NCBI RefSeq assembly: GCF_030812915.1
Contig: NZ_JAUSTQ010000005.1
Location: forward strand, 62,001-126,000
DNA from: Alkalibacillus salilacus
Lineage (GTDB): Bacteria > Bacillota > Bacilli > Bacillales > Alkalibacillaceae
Direction of reading: 5' to 3'
DNA length: 64,000 bases
Positions 57,582 to 64,000 of the stretch are shown in pieces (the first letter of the stretch is position 1; every line of letters begins with the position of its first letter). Under the pieces are notes generated by a model that was not told the origin of the DNA, searched no databases, and worked only from the letters and a program-made list of their open reading frames with translations. The translations under genes and the position numbers were made by a program.

Positions 57582-58220
57582 TCACCCCTTTACGATATCG
57601 AGTAAATCGCTCATATCATCTAAAATGTAGTCAGGATTGAACGATTGAACATAATCGTGTCCTTTAGCAGCCCAGCCAACAGCGGCCGTCTTGACACCAG
57701 CATTTTGGCCCGCTTCAATATCATGTGAATTATCACCGATCATGATCGTTGATGCTGCCTCGCCGTTCAACGCACGCATCCCTCGAAGTACTGGATCAGC
57801 TGATGGCTTCGCTTCCTCTACATTATCGAGACCAATAATGACATCAAAAAATTCATCCAATCCTGTTAACTCGAGTCCTTTTTGAGCAGAACTTTGAATT
57901 TTCGTAGTGACAATGGCCATTGGATAGCCATCTTCATGTAATTCACGAATCGCTTCATAAACACCATCATACATTTTAATATAGGCGTCATGATTCGATA
58001 GATTATGTTCACGATATGTCGTCATTAACTCATCGACCTGGTTCGGATCAATTTTCTCCATCGTGTCACGTAATGGTGGCCCAATGAACGGTAAGATTTC
58101 ATCACGTGAATAGTCGCGGTCCGTGTGTTTTTTTAACGTATAGCGAAAAGACTCGACGATTAGATCATTCGAATCAATTAGTGTTCCATCTAGATCAAAT
58201 AATAAGGTTTTGATCGTCAT
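57582..58220 (-). CDS. ppaX: Pyrophosphatase PpaX
   Basis: A 212-residue HAD hydrolase. The nucleophile Asp is in LFDLDGTLIDS, MVTT-type motif II in AIVTTKIQSSAQKG, and motif IV is MIGDNSHDIEAG. PpaX hydrolyses the pyrophosphate released when HprK dephosphorylates HPr-Ser-P, which fits its place downstream of hprK. It overlaps yvoD by four bases. Confidence 0.95.
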   Translation of the reverse strand: MTIKTLLFDLDGTLIDSNDLIVESFRYTLKKHTDRDYSRDEILPFIGPPLRDTMEKIDPNQVDELMTTYREHNLSNHDAYIKMYDGVYEAIRELHEDGYPMAIVTTKIQSSAQKGLELTGLDEFFDVIIGLDNVEEAKPSADPVLRGMRALNGEAASTIMIGDNSHDIEAGQNAGVKTAAVGWAAKGHDYVQSFNPDYILDDMSDLLDIVKG

Positions 58221-59170
58221 GTCGGGACATCCTCTCTAACTGTATCTACTTCTTTATTTTTCTCAAGTCGGTTCCAAATATAAGCGACGAGCGCTGTTAA
58301 AACGATCGCTGATGTCAGGCGAATGAGCAACAATGGCCAAACGGGAATACCTAGAGGGATAAAGACGAGTGTATCCTCAACGACGGCGTGACATGTAACC
58401 AGAAATATTAAGACGAGATACATATCTTTTTTCGAGACGCCATCTTCTTTGACCGCTTGAATCATCATACCAGCGCCATAGGCTAGACCGATCGTAAGTC
58501 CTGCCACTAGAGTCATGGATGCATTTTTTTGAACGCCGATTAGGCGAGTTGCTGGCGCTATTTTATTCGACATCCAGTCAAGCCATTTATTTTCGCGCAA
58601 CCACTGGATTCCAACCATAAGCGGAATGACAATAGCTGCCAACTGCACAATACTAAGTGCCGCGGTTTGAAAGGCTGTTAACGTAATATCGACCCACCCT
58701 GTCGGTTCAGGTCCCTCATTTGATATAAGGCCATATTGCGCTTGCTCGCCGCCACCTTGCCAAAATAAGCTGATTACAATAGCTGAAATGGTCGCTAAAA
58801 AGACGCGAACACTCACAATAATCCAAAAATTAACCCCTACTTTAGATGCAACAGCTGATTCAATAATTAAGTTGTGGGAAAAGGATAGCATGATAGCTAA
58901 AATAAAGACTTCTTTTACTGTAAAATCAAAGCTAACGATCGCCCCGATTCCCGCATATAAATTAAGTAAATTTCCTAACACAATGGGCACAGCCGCTTCG
59001 CCTGGTAACCCTAAAAATTTCATAACAGGTTCCAGCCAACTCATGAATAGTGGGAAAAGCGGCGTGTAACGTAAAATCATAACAATAACCGTGATTGGAA
59101 AGATGATTTTACTTAAAGCCCACGTGACAGAAAAGCCACTTTTAAAGCCGTTTTTTAATGTTGCTCCCAA
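58217..59170 (-). CDS. yvoD: Nucleoside-recognition domain membrane protein (YvoD)
   Basis: A 317-residue protein with several hydrophobic segments and Gate/nucleoside-recognition-like blocks: GNLLNLYAGIGAIVSF, SFSHNLIIESAVA and HAVVEDTLVFIPLG. Role unknown, though it is always near lgt and hprK in Bacillus. TTG start nine bases after GGAG. Confidence 0.85.
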   Translation of the reverse strand: MGATLKNGFKSGFSVTWALSKIIFPITVIVMILRYTPLFPLFMSWLEPVMKFLGLPGEAAVPIVLGNLLNLYAGIGAIVSFDFTVKEVFILAIMLSFSHNLIIESAVASKVGVNFWIIVSVRVFLATISAIVISLFWQGGGEQAQYGLISNEGPEPTGWVDITLTAFQTAALSIVQLAAIVIPLMVGIQWLRENKWLDWMSNKIAPATRLIGVQKNASMTLVAGLTIGLAYGAGMMIQAVKEDGVSKKDMYLVLIFLVTCHAVVEDTLVFIPLGIPVWPLLLIRLTSAIVLTALVAYIWNRLEKNKEVDTVREDVPT

Positions 59171-59188
59171 GATGGAAAACTCCCTTTT

Positions 59189-60091
59189 TTATTTCTTCTT
59201 TTTCTTATTCGTGTTCTTCTTTGATTTTTGTTTATTTTGTGGTTTTGGATTGCCGTGTTGGTCCAATGGCGTCCCGTCGTATAAGACATTGTCATAACCA
59301 TGTTTCCGACGGTAATATAAAACATAAAGACAACCTAAGATTAGTAGAATCGAAATTAATTGAGCGACACGTAAATCGCCAACTAAGTATAAACTATCTG
59401 TTCGCATACCTTCAATAAAGAAACGTCCAACTGAATACCACATGACATATGTTAAGAAAATCACTGCGCGACGAGGATTTACTTTATAGCGTAAGACAAG
59501 TAATAAAACGATGCCAAGTAAGCTCCACATCGATTCATATAAAAACGTCGGATGATGATAAAGTCCATCCACACACATATTATTCATAATCCAGTCCGGA
59601 ATATATTGATGAAAGTTTTTATAAGCTGATTGAGAAATCGGACCGCCATATGCTTCTTGGTTCATGAAATTACCCCAGCGACCAAGCATTTGTCCGAACA
59701 ATATACTCGGAGCCGCAATATCAGTAACTTTCCAGAAAGATACATTTTTAATTTTCGTATAGAAATAAGCAACTAATACAGAGGCGATTAAGGCCCCGTG
59801 AATCGCCAATCCTCCTTGACGAATATCAATGACTTCGATTAGCGAATTATAGCTCTCAAATTCAAAAGCTACATAATATAGTCGCGCGCCAACAATGGCT
59901 GCTGGAATCGCATAAACTAGTAAATCAACGAAGAAATCCTTATGTAGATTCAGTCGTTTACCTTCTCGTGTCGCCATGATTAAACCAATAAGCGCGCCTA
60001 ACATGATTAAGACGCCATACCAATAAATTGGGAACGGCCCTAATTCAAGAAAGACACGATCATAGGGTTGTTGCGTACAAGCCTCGTACAT
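59189..60091 (-). CDS. lgt: Prolipoprotein diacylglyceryl transferase
   Basis: A 300-residue integral membrane enzyme that attaches diacylglycerol to the lipobox cysteine. RQGGLAIHGALIA has the essential His, LGRWGNFMNQEAYGG is the Lgt signature, and EGMRTDSLY holds another conserved Arg. The C-terminal tail is very rich in Lys and Asn (about the last 20 residues) and should lie in the cytoplasm. Confidence 0.97.
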   Translation of the reverse strand: MYEACTQQPYDRVFLELGPFPIYWYGVLIMLGALIGLIMATREGKRLNLHKDFFVDLLVYAIPAAIVGARLYYVAFEFESYNSLIEVIDIRQGGLAIHGALIASVLVAYFYTKIKNVSFWKVTDIAAPSILFGQMLGRWGNFMNQEAYGGPISQSAYKNFHQYIPDWIMNNMCVDGLYHHPTFLYESMWSLLGIVLLLVLRYKVNPRRAVIFLTYVMWYSVGRFFIEGMRTDSLYLVGDLRVAQLISILLILGCLYVLYYRRKHGYDNVLYDGTPLDQHGNPKPQNKQKSKKNTNKKKKK

Positions 60092-60104
60092 AGATTAACG
60101 CTCC

Positions 60105-61037
60105 TTACTCTATTTCATTGTGATCTACATCAATAACGGAATTCAGGCGTTGCGAGAATTCCTCTGCTGTATTGACGCCCATGCGTTTAAGTCGGAAATT
60201 CATTGCTGCCACTTCAATAATAACGGATAAGTTACGACCTGGTCTTACTGGAATAACCGACTTTGGTAAATCAACATCCATAATCTTCATCGTTTCTTCA
60301 TCGAGTCCAAGTCGATCGTATTGCTTCTCTTCATCCCATAATTCTAGATGAGCAACCAATGAAATTCGTTTAAAATTGCGAACAGCACCAGCACCGAAGA
60401 GCGTCATGACATTAATAATACCTAGCCCGCGAATCTCAAGTAAATGCTCGATTAAATTCGGGGGATTCCCAATTAGTGTATCATAATCTTCTTGGCGAAT
60501 CTCAACGTTGTCATCTGCGACGAGTCGATGTCCTCGTTTGACCAATTCAAGCGCTGTTTCGCTTTTACCAATCCCACTATTACCTGTGATTAACACACCT
60601 ACACCGTATATATCGACTAAGACACCATGGACAGCTGTTGTCGGGGCAAATTTTGTTTCCAAGTAATTAGTTAATCGACTAATGACCTGTGTTGTTTTAT
60701 GTAATGAACGCATAACAGGTACACCCGCTGCATCAGCTGCCTCAATTAAAGTCGGAGGTACATCCATCGCCCGAGTGATGACAATGCCTGGTGTCACATC
60801 TGTGCACATTTTTTCCATACGATCTTGAACTTCTGGTTCTGTTAAGTCATATAGAAATGACAGTTCCGTGCGCCCCATCAATTGTAGGCGTTCTTTCGGA
60901 TAATGGGTAAAATAACCCGCCATTTCCATACCTGGTCGTGATATATCACTTGTCACGATTTCTCGGTGAATCCCGTCCTTTCCAGCAACGAGTTCCAACT
61001 CAAACCGTTCAATTAAATCTTGTGTTCGGACCTTCAC
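60105..61037 (-). CDS. hprK: HPr kinase/phosphorylase
   Basis: A 310-residue bifunctional enzyme that phosphorylates Ser46 of HPr and Crh and reverses it. Walker A is GNSGIGKS (about 155), VADDNVEI follows and the signature [19 protein letters not shown] is complete. GTG at 61037 is preferred: GAGGAGG is ten bases before it, and the length equals B. subtilis HprK. It heads the hprK-lgt-yvoD-ppaX-yvoF operon. Confidence 0.97.
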   Translation of the reverse strand: MKVRTQDLIERFELELVAGKDGIHREIVTSDISRPGMEMAGYFTHYPKERLQLMGRTELSFLYDLTEPEVQDRMEKMCTDVTPGIVITRAMDVPPTLIEAADAAGVPVMRSLHKTTQVISRLTNYLETKFAPTTAVHGVLVDIYGVGVLITGNSGIGKSETALELVKRGHRLVADDNVEIRQEDYDTLIGNPPNLIEHLLEIRGLGIINVMTLFGAGAVRNFKRISLVAHLELWDEEKQYDRLGLDEETMKIMDVDLPKSVIPVRPGRNLSVIIEVAAMNFRLKRMGVNTAEEFSQRLNSVIDVDHNEIE

Positions 61038-61127
61038 AAACGTCAATCCTCCTCAAAAAACACTCTTCTATACAGTTTACCATATCGCTCGTTTTGAGAA
61101 ATCCATTTTTGCTTGAAGATTTTATGA

Positions 61128-61255
61128 TTGTTTACCGAGATTGTTAAACAATCTCGAACCATTGTCTAACAGTTCGGCATAATTATGAAACATTTCAAGT
61201 AGATTATCGAACAAAGAAGCGCGATTGTTTAACAATCGCGCCTCTTTGTTTAATA
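61128..61255. repeat. 21-bp repeat array with TTGTTnnACAAT core, between hprK and yvlD
   Basis: Read on the minus strand, about six units of 20-22 bases begin TTGTT(T/A)AACAAT or a relative, followed by a variable part. Two of them, TTGTTAAACAATCGCG and TTGTTTAACAATCTCG, are near-palindromes, so strong hairpins form at 61136-61156 and 61210-61250. It is unlike the 20-bp family elsewhere in the window. No gene is supported. Confidence 0.7.
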
Positions 61256-61267
61256 AACCCCTATATG

Positions 61268-61294
61268 AAAAAATCACGGCAGCGGCCGTGATTT
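61268..61294 (-). terminator. Terminator of yvlB-yvlD
   Basis: Minus-strand stem AAATCACGGC / GCCGTGATTT and TTTTTTC, overlapping the yvlD stop region. Confidence 0.85.
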
Positions 61295-61653
61295 TATTTA
61301 AACATCTGCTTAAGTAGATTTTGCAGTAAGGCATTTAAGATCGAAATAATAATCGCTGCTAGGATTGCCCAACCGAAGCCATCAATGACGAATCCATCAC
61401 CAATTAGCCACTGGGTTAGCATTAACGTCAACGCATTAATCACAAATAAAAACAATCCGAGCGTGACAAACGTAATCGGTAATGTGAAAAATACAAGAAT
61501 TGGTCGAACGATCACATTCAAAATCGATAAGATTAGTCCCGCTAATAACGCCATTTCAAATCCATCAACTTGAAAGGCATCAATTAATTCAGATACGGCC
61601 AAAATCGCGACCGCATTGACGATAATTGCTATAAGCCAATTTTTTAACATCAT
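61294..61653 (-). CDS. yvlD: Phage-holin-like membrane protein (YvlD)
   Basis: A 119-residue protein with four hydrophobic helices in the superfamily of phage-holin-like YvlD proteins: WLIAIIVNAVAILAVSEL, ILSILNVIVRPIL, ITFVTLGLFLFVINALTL and ILAAIIISILNALL. In B. subtilis it belongs to the yvlABCD operon of the cell-envelope stress response. It follows yvlB by ten bases. yvlC is missing. Confidence 0.9.
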   Translation of the reverse strand: MMLKNWLIAIIVNAVAILAVSELIDAFQVDGFEMALLAGLILSILNVIVRPILVFFTLPITFVTLGLFLFVINALTLMLTQWLIGDGFVIDGFGWAILAAIIISILNALLQNLLKQMFK

Positions 61654-61663
61654 GAAAACTCCC

Positions 61664-62719
61664 TTATGATTGCTTTACCTTAATTTGCCCCGTCTTCGTT
61701 GACAATTGCACATCACAACGAGGCTTCTCGCTTTCTGAATGGAAAAATTGTGTCTGGCGTTTCGCTTTTTGCTCGCCCAGTTCTTGTACGGTCACATTAT
61801 TTAAGCCGATATCAACGCTATTCCAACTTGTATAAGCTCGACCATTCACACGTAAATCATCAGGGACATGTAATAAAATCGTACCTGTTGTCACGTTAAT
61901 ATCTACTCGCTTAGCATTCTCCTCATCTATTAACACTTTAGCAGTTCCTGTTACGACATCGACATCCAGTTCATTTGCTTCACCATCAAAGTGAACGGAG
62001 CCAACGACGGTTTCAAGTTTTGCGGTTTCACAAGAGACATCATCACATTTAACGGAACCGTGTCGTGTGCCTGATTTCAGTTGATCTGCTTCATAGCCTT
62101 GTAATTTAACGCTACCATTTACTGTTTGCACATTGACTTCTTGGCTCTTGTGATCAAACAATTTCACTGATCCGCTAACTGTTTCAATCTGCATCTGTTC
62201 ATACGTTGTCTCTGGTAAGTATATGGTTGCGTTCACGTACATATCTTTACGACTTTGTTCAAGTGACAATTGATCGTCTTGGACCATGACATTGACCGCT
62301 TCATCAAAAACATTCTGTGCTTCATTCGCATCAGTTTGATTAAACACTTTTCCAGCCAGTTTCACTTTAATCACATGATCTTCAGAAGGTTGGACATTAA
62401 TCGCACCATTCTGCCAACCGACCGATACATTTTTTACAGCGTGATCGTCGAAATGAAATAAACGATTCACTTCTTTTGGATTCACCCGCTGAACAGCATC
62501 GCCAACAAATTGGCCTAAGCCCTCTGCTAATTGTTTCATATCACGTTTAAAACGTTTGCCGAAATTCGACGACCCTGACTCTGATTGACCTTCAGTCGTT
62601 TGTTGATTAGCTTTCTTCTGTTCACTATTTTCAAGCTCATTCAACATCTCGTCTGCTTCTTCAGATGTTATATGACCTTCTTCTAATAGTTCTAATATTT
62701 TACGGCGTGATGCACTCAT
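61664..62719 (-). CDS. yvlB: YvlB-like DUF4097 protein
   Basis: A 351-residue protein. The N-terminal helix ASRRKILELLEEGHITSEEAD is a SHOCT-like element, a linker follows, and a DUF4097 beta-solenoid occupies the C-terminal two thirds, with repeating strands such as VNVQTVNGSVKLQGYEAD and AKLETVVGSVHFDGE. ATG at 62719 after AAAGGAGG. Probably an envelope-stress protein co-transcribed with yvlD. Confidence 0.9.
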   Translation of the reverse strand: MSASRRKILELLEEGHITSEEADEMLNELENSEQKKANQQTTEGQSESGSSNFGKRFKRDMKQLAEGLGQFVGDAVQRVNPKEVNRLFHFDDHAVKNVSVGWQNGAINVQPSEDHVIKVKLAGKVFNQTDANEAQNVFDEAVNVMVQDDQLSLEQSRKDMYVNATIYLPETTYEQMQIETVSGSVKLFDHKSQEVNVQTVNGSVKLQGYEADQLKSGTRHGSVKCDDVSCETAKLETVVGSVHFDGEANELDVDVVTGTAKVLIDEENAKRVDINVTTGTILLHVPDDLRVNGRAYTSWNSVDIGLNNVTVQELGEQKAKRQTQFFHSESEKPRCDVQLSTKTGQIKVKQS

Positions 62720-62789
62720 CAGTTGAACCTCCTTTAAATCGATCATTTATAATATGCTCGTTCCCACTGATGAGCGACCTGAAACCTGT

Positions 62790-63482
62790 TTATGAATCAA
62801 CCTGATCGACATCGACCTTGTAAAATGTCTCATAACGCAAGCGTTGTAGGGCGCTTTCATATTCACCAGTGAAATTCGAGCTCTCTTGCATTTTACGAAG
62901 CATACCTTCAGCTTGTGATTTATGTGATTTAATCGCCGCTAGCTTCCGGTCAAAAACAGATTCTGTGTCTAATACAATGTCTGGCTCACCTAAGTTAGCT
63001 TCACGATCATTGGATATCGCTGTTGCCCATACTTCTGGTCGCTTATCTTGATCCATTTGACGCACTGCTTCGAATGCAGCAGCCCCCATGGCATTATGAT
63101 CGGGATGCACTGCATATGGTGGATAAAACGTAATGACAAGCGTCGCATCAGCAGCTTCAATTCGCTGTTTCAAATCTTCTGCTACTTCATATTTTGATTC
63201 AAATTCTAATGTTTTATCACGATAACCGAGCATCACCAAATCCATATCAAGGACGTTGCAGGCATCTATTAGTTCTTGTTTACGAATCTCTGGCAATGTT
63301 TCACGGTTTGCGAAAAAGGGTGTTCCCATATTACGTCCCATTTCACCTAATGTTCCGCATAAATATTTAACAGGCACGCCTGCGTCACGAAAATTTAATA
63401 TCGTTCCTGAAGTACCAAATGATTCATCATCAGGGTGTGGGTATATAATGACTACTTGTTCGTGTTTTGCAAAATCGACCAT
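62790..63482 (-). CDS. bshB2: Bacillithiol biosynthesis deacetylase BshB2
   Basis: A 230-residue PIG-L-type deacetylase. YPHPDDESFGTSGT gives the metal-binding His-Asp pair and YAVHPDHNAMG the second His. It removes acetate from GlcNAc-malate in bacillithiol synthesis, and its place next to yojF is typical of BshB2. A separate PIG-L gene at 19.1 kb lies in the pse operon and has a different context. Start ATG after AGGAGG. Confidence 0.94.
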   Translation of the reverse strand: MVDFAKHEQVVIIYPHPDDESFGTSGTILNFRDAGVPVKYLCGTLGEMGRNMGTPFFANRETLPEIRKQELIDACNVLDMDLVMLGYRDKTLEFESKYEVAEDLKQRIEAADATLVITFYPPYAVHPDHNAMGAAAFEAVRQMDQDKRPEVWATAISNDREANLGEPDIVLDTESVFDRKLAAIKSHKSQAEGMLRKMQESSNFTGEYESALQRLRYETFYKVDVDQVDS

Positions 63483-63494
63483 CGTTTCTCCCTC

Positions 63495-63845
63495 CTACAT
63501 CTTAAATGGTGTTCGACTGATTTCTAATGCGACCATTAGGCGACCTTCACCGTCATGACCGGCCATTAAAAGTTGATCGTTTTCGTTCATTTCATAGTCT
63601 GTGATTCCTTCTGCGTAGATCCAACCGTTTGTTTTTAAGCCAACACGGTAGGTACCATCTGATTCGACAATCGTACCGCGTTCGTATGTGATTTCGGCAT
63701 TGCGAATATAAGCGCCAACATTGTGGGCATTCGAGTCAAAGTGTTTCGCATAAGCGCCGTTAGTTGTTTCTAAATGGATATATACAGGTTCATTCGCAAA
63801 TTGATCAAGAAGTGTTTGGACGTTTTCCATGTCAATAGCTTTCAT
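63495..63845 (-). CDS. yojF: YojF family protein (DUF1806)
   Basis: A 116-residue protein matching YojF: VYIHLETTNGAYAKHF, GAYIRNAEITYERGTI, YRVGLKTNGWIYAEGITDY and LLMAGHDGEGRLMVALEIS. Always beside bshB2, function unknown; a role in bacillithiol homeostasis is inferred from linkage. GGGAGG lies upstream. Confidence 0.9.
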   Translation of the reverse strand: MKAIDMENVQTLLDQFANEPVYIHLETTNGAYAKHFDSNAHNVGAYIRNAEITYERGTIVESDGTYRVGLKTNGWIYAEGITDYEMNENDQLLMAGHDGEGRLMVALEISRTPFKM

Positions 63846-63857
63846 GTTTAGCCTCCC

Positions 63858-64000
63858 TTATGTCGTTAACTGTTCTTTCTTTAATTCACGGTCGCGTTCT
63901 AGTACTGTCTTTAAATAACGACCTGTATGTGATGCTTCGATTTCAGCGACATCTTCTGGTGTTCCAGTGGCAATAATCTCACCACCGCCGTCACCGCCTT
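63858..64000 (-). CDS. uvrA: UvrABC system protein A, C-terminal end (runs off window)
   Basis: About 46 residues are visible: [19 protein letters not shown], then [20 protein letters not shown] and a stop. This is the standard UvrA ending, after the second ATPase domain. UvrA recognises DNA damage in nucleotide excision repair. It lies 12 bases from yojF, upstream on the minus strand. Confidence 0.9.
   Translation of the reverse strand, partial: GGDGGGEIIATGTPEDVAEIEASHTGRYLKTVLERDRELKKEQLTT

Noticed and set aside
61122-61334. 70-codon minus-strand frame overlapping yvlD
   Set aside because: It consists of 21-base repeats (LLNN/LFNN cycles) and a frame-shifted yvlD end.

Overview
The window comes from a low-GC, endospore-forming member of the Bacillota, in or near Bacillaceae. 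Three things support this. Gene order follows Bacillus subtilis over long stretches: cggR-gap-pgk-tpiA-gpmI-eno, trxB-rapZ-yvcK-whiA-crh next to clpP, and hprK-lgt-yvoD-ppaX-yvoF with yvlBD and uvrA. Genes for bacillithiol synthesis (bshB2, yojF), Crh, CggR, NiaR and a CtsR box are present. Promoter-like sites of the late sporulation factor SigmaK precede several accessory genes. The species cannot be named from the sequence alone.

Layout. 0-17 kb is core metabolism: the start of rnr, a carboxylesterase and secG, a Na+/dicarboxylate-glutamate symporter with a CcpA site, and the complete CggR-controlled lower-glycolysis operon. After it come a glutaredoxin-like gene, an AGCS symporter, and NAD synthesis (niaR-nifS divergent from nadC-nadA, then nadE and a cysteine hydrolase). 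The usual nadB is missing. 18-29.6 kb is one long minus-strand surface-sugar operon with all six steps of CMP-pseudaminic acid synthesis (PseB, C, H, G, F, I), a PIG-L deacetylase, a sugar formyltransferase, an epimerase, a methyltransferase and two paralogous glycosyltransferases. 29.9-35.6 kb holds poorly characterised genes: two coiled-coil proteins sharing a motif, a tiny Cys/Gly-tailed peptide, a beta-rich surface-type protein, a surface carbohydrate enzyme, a JAMM protease and two hypotheticals. SigmaK-type sites make a spore-surface role the best reading.

35.6-43.9 kb is a patchwork of single accessory genes: a frameshifted dehydrogenase, NIF3-like, GrpB, a lipoprotein, methyltransferase, ASCH, a P-loop kinase-like protein, DinB, MscL, GNAT and a membrane-anchored GIY-YIG protein. 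It ends at a tRNA-Arg(CCG). Nearly identical terminator hairpins stand at both ends of the 18-43.9 kb stretch. 44-64 kb returns to core genes: clpP under a CtsR box, a MoxR/VWA pair, crh-whiA-yvcK-rapZ, trxB, a TPR protein, glpK-glpD, yvoF-ppaX-yvoD-lgt-hprK, yvlD-yvlB, bshB2-yojF and the end of uvrA.

Carbon control links the core regions. CggR and HPrK/Crh/CcpA control would act on glycolysis, the symporter and glycerol use. Pseudaminic acid made by the central operon would be attached to a surface target by the paired glycosyltransferases. Non-coding structure is also notable. Three arrays of a 20-bp repeat each sit against a transcription terminator, and a fourth, unrelated 21-bp array lies between hprK and yvlD.
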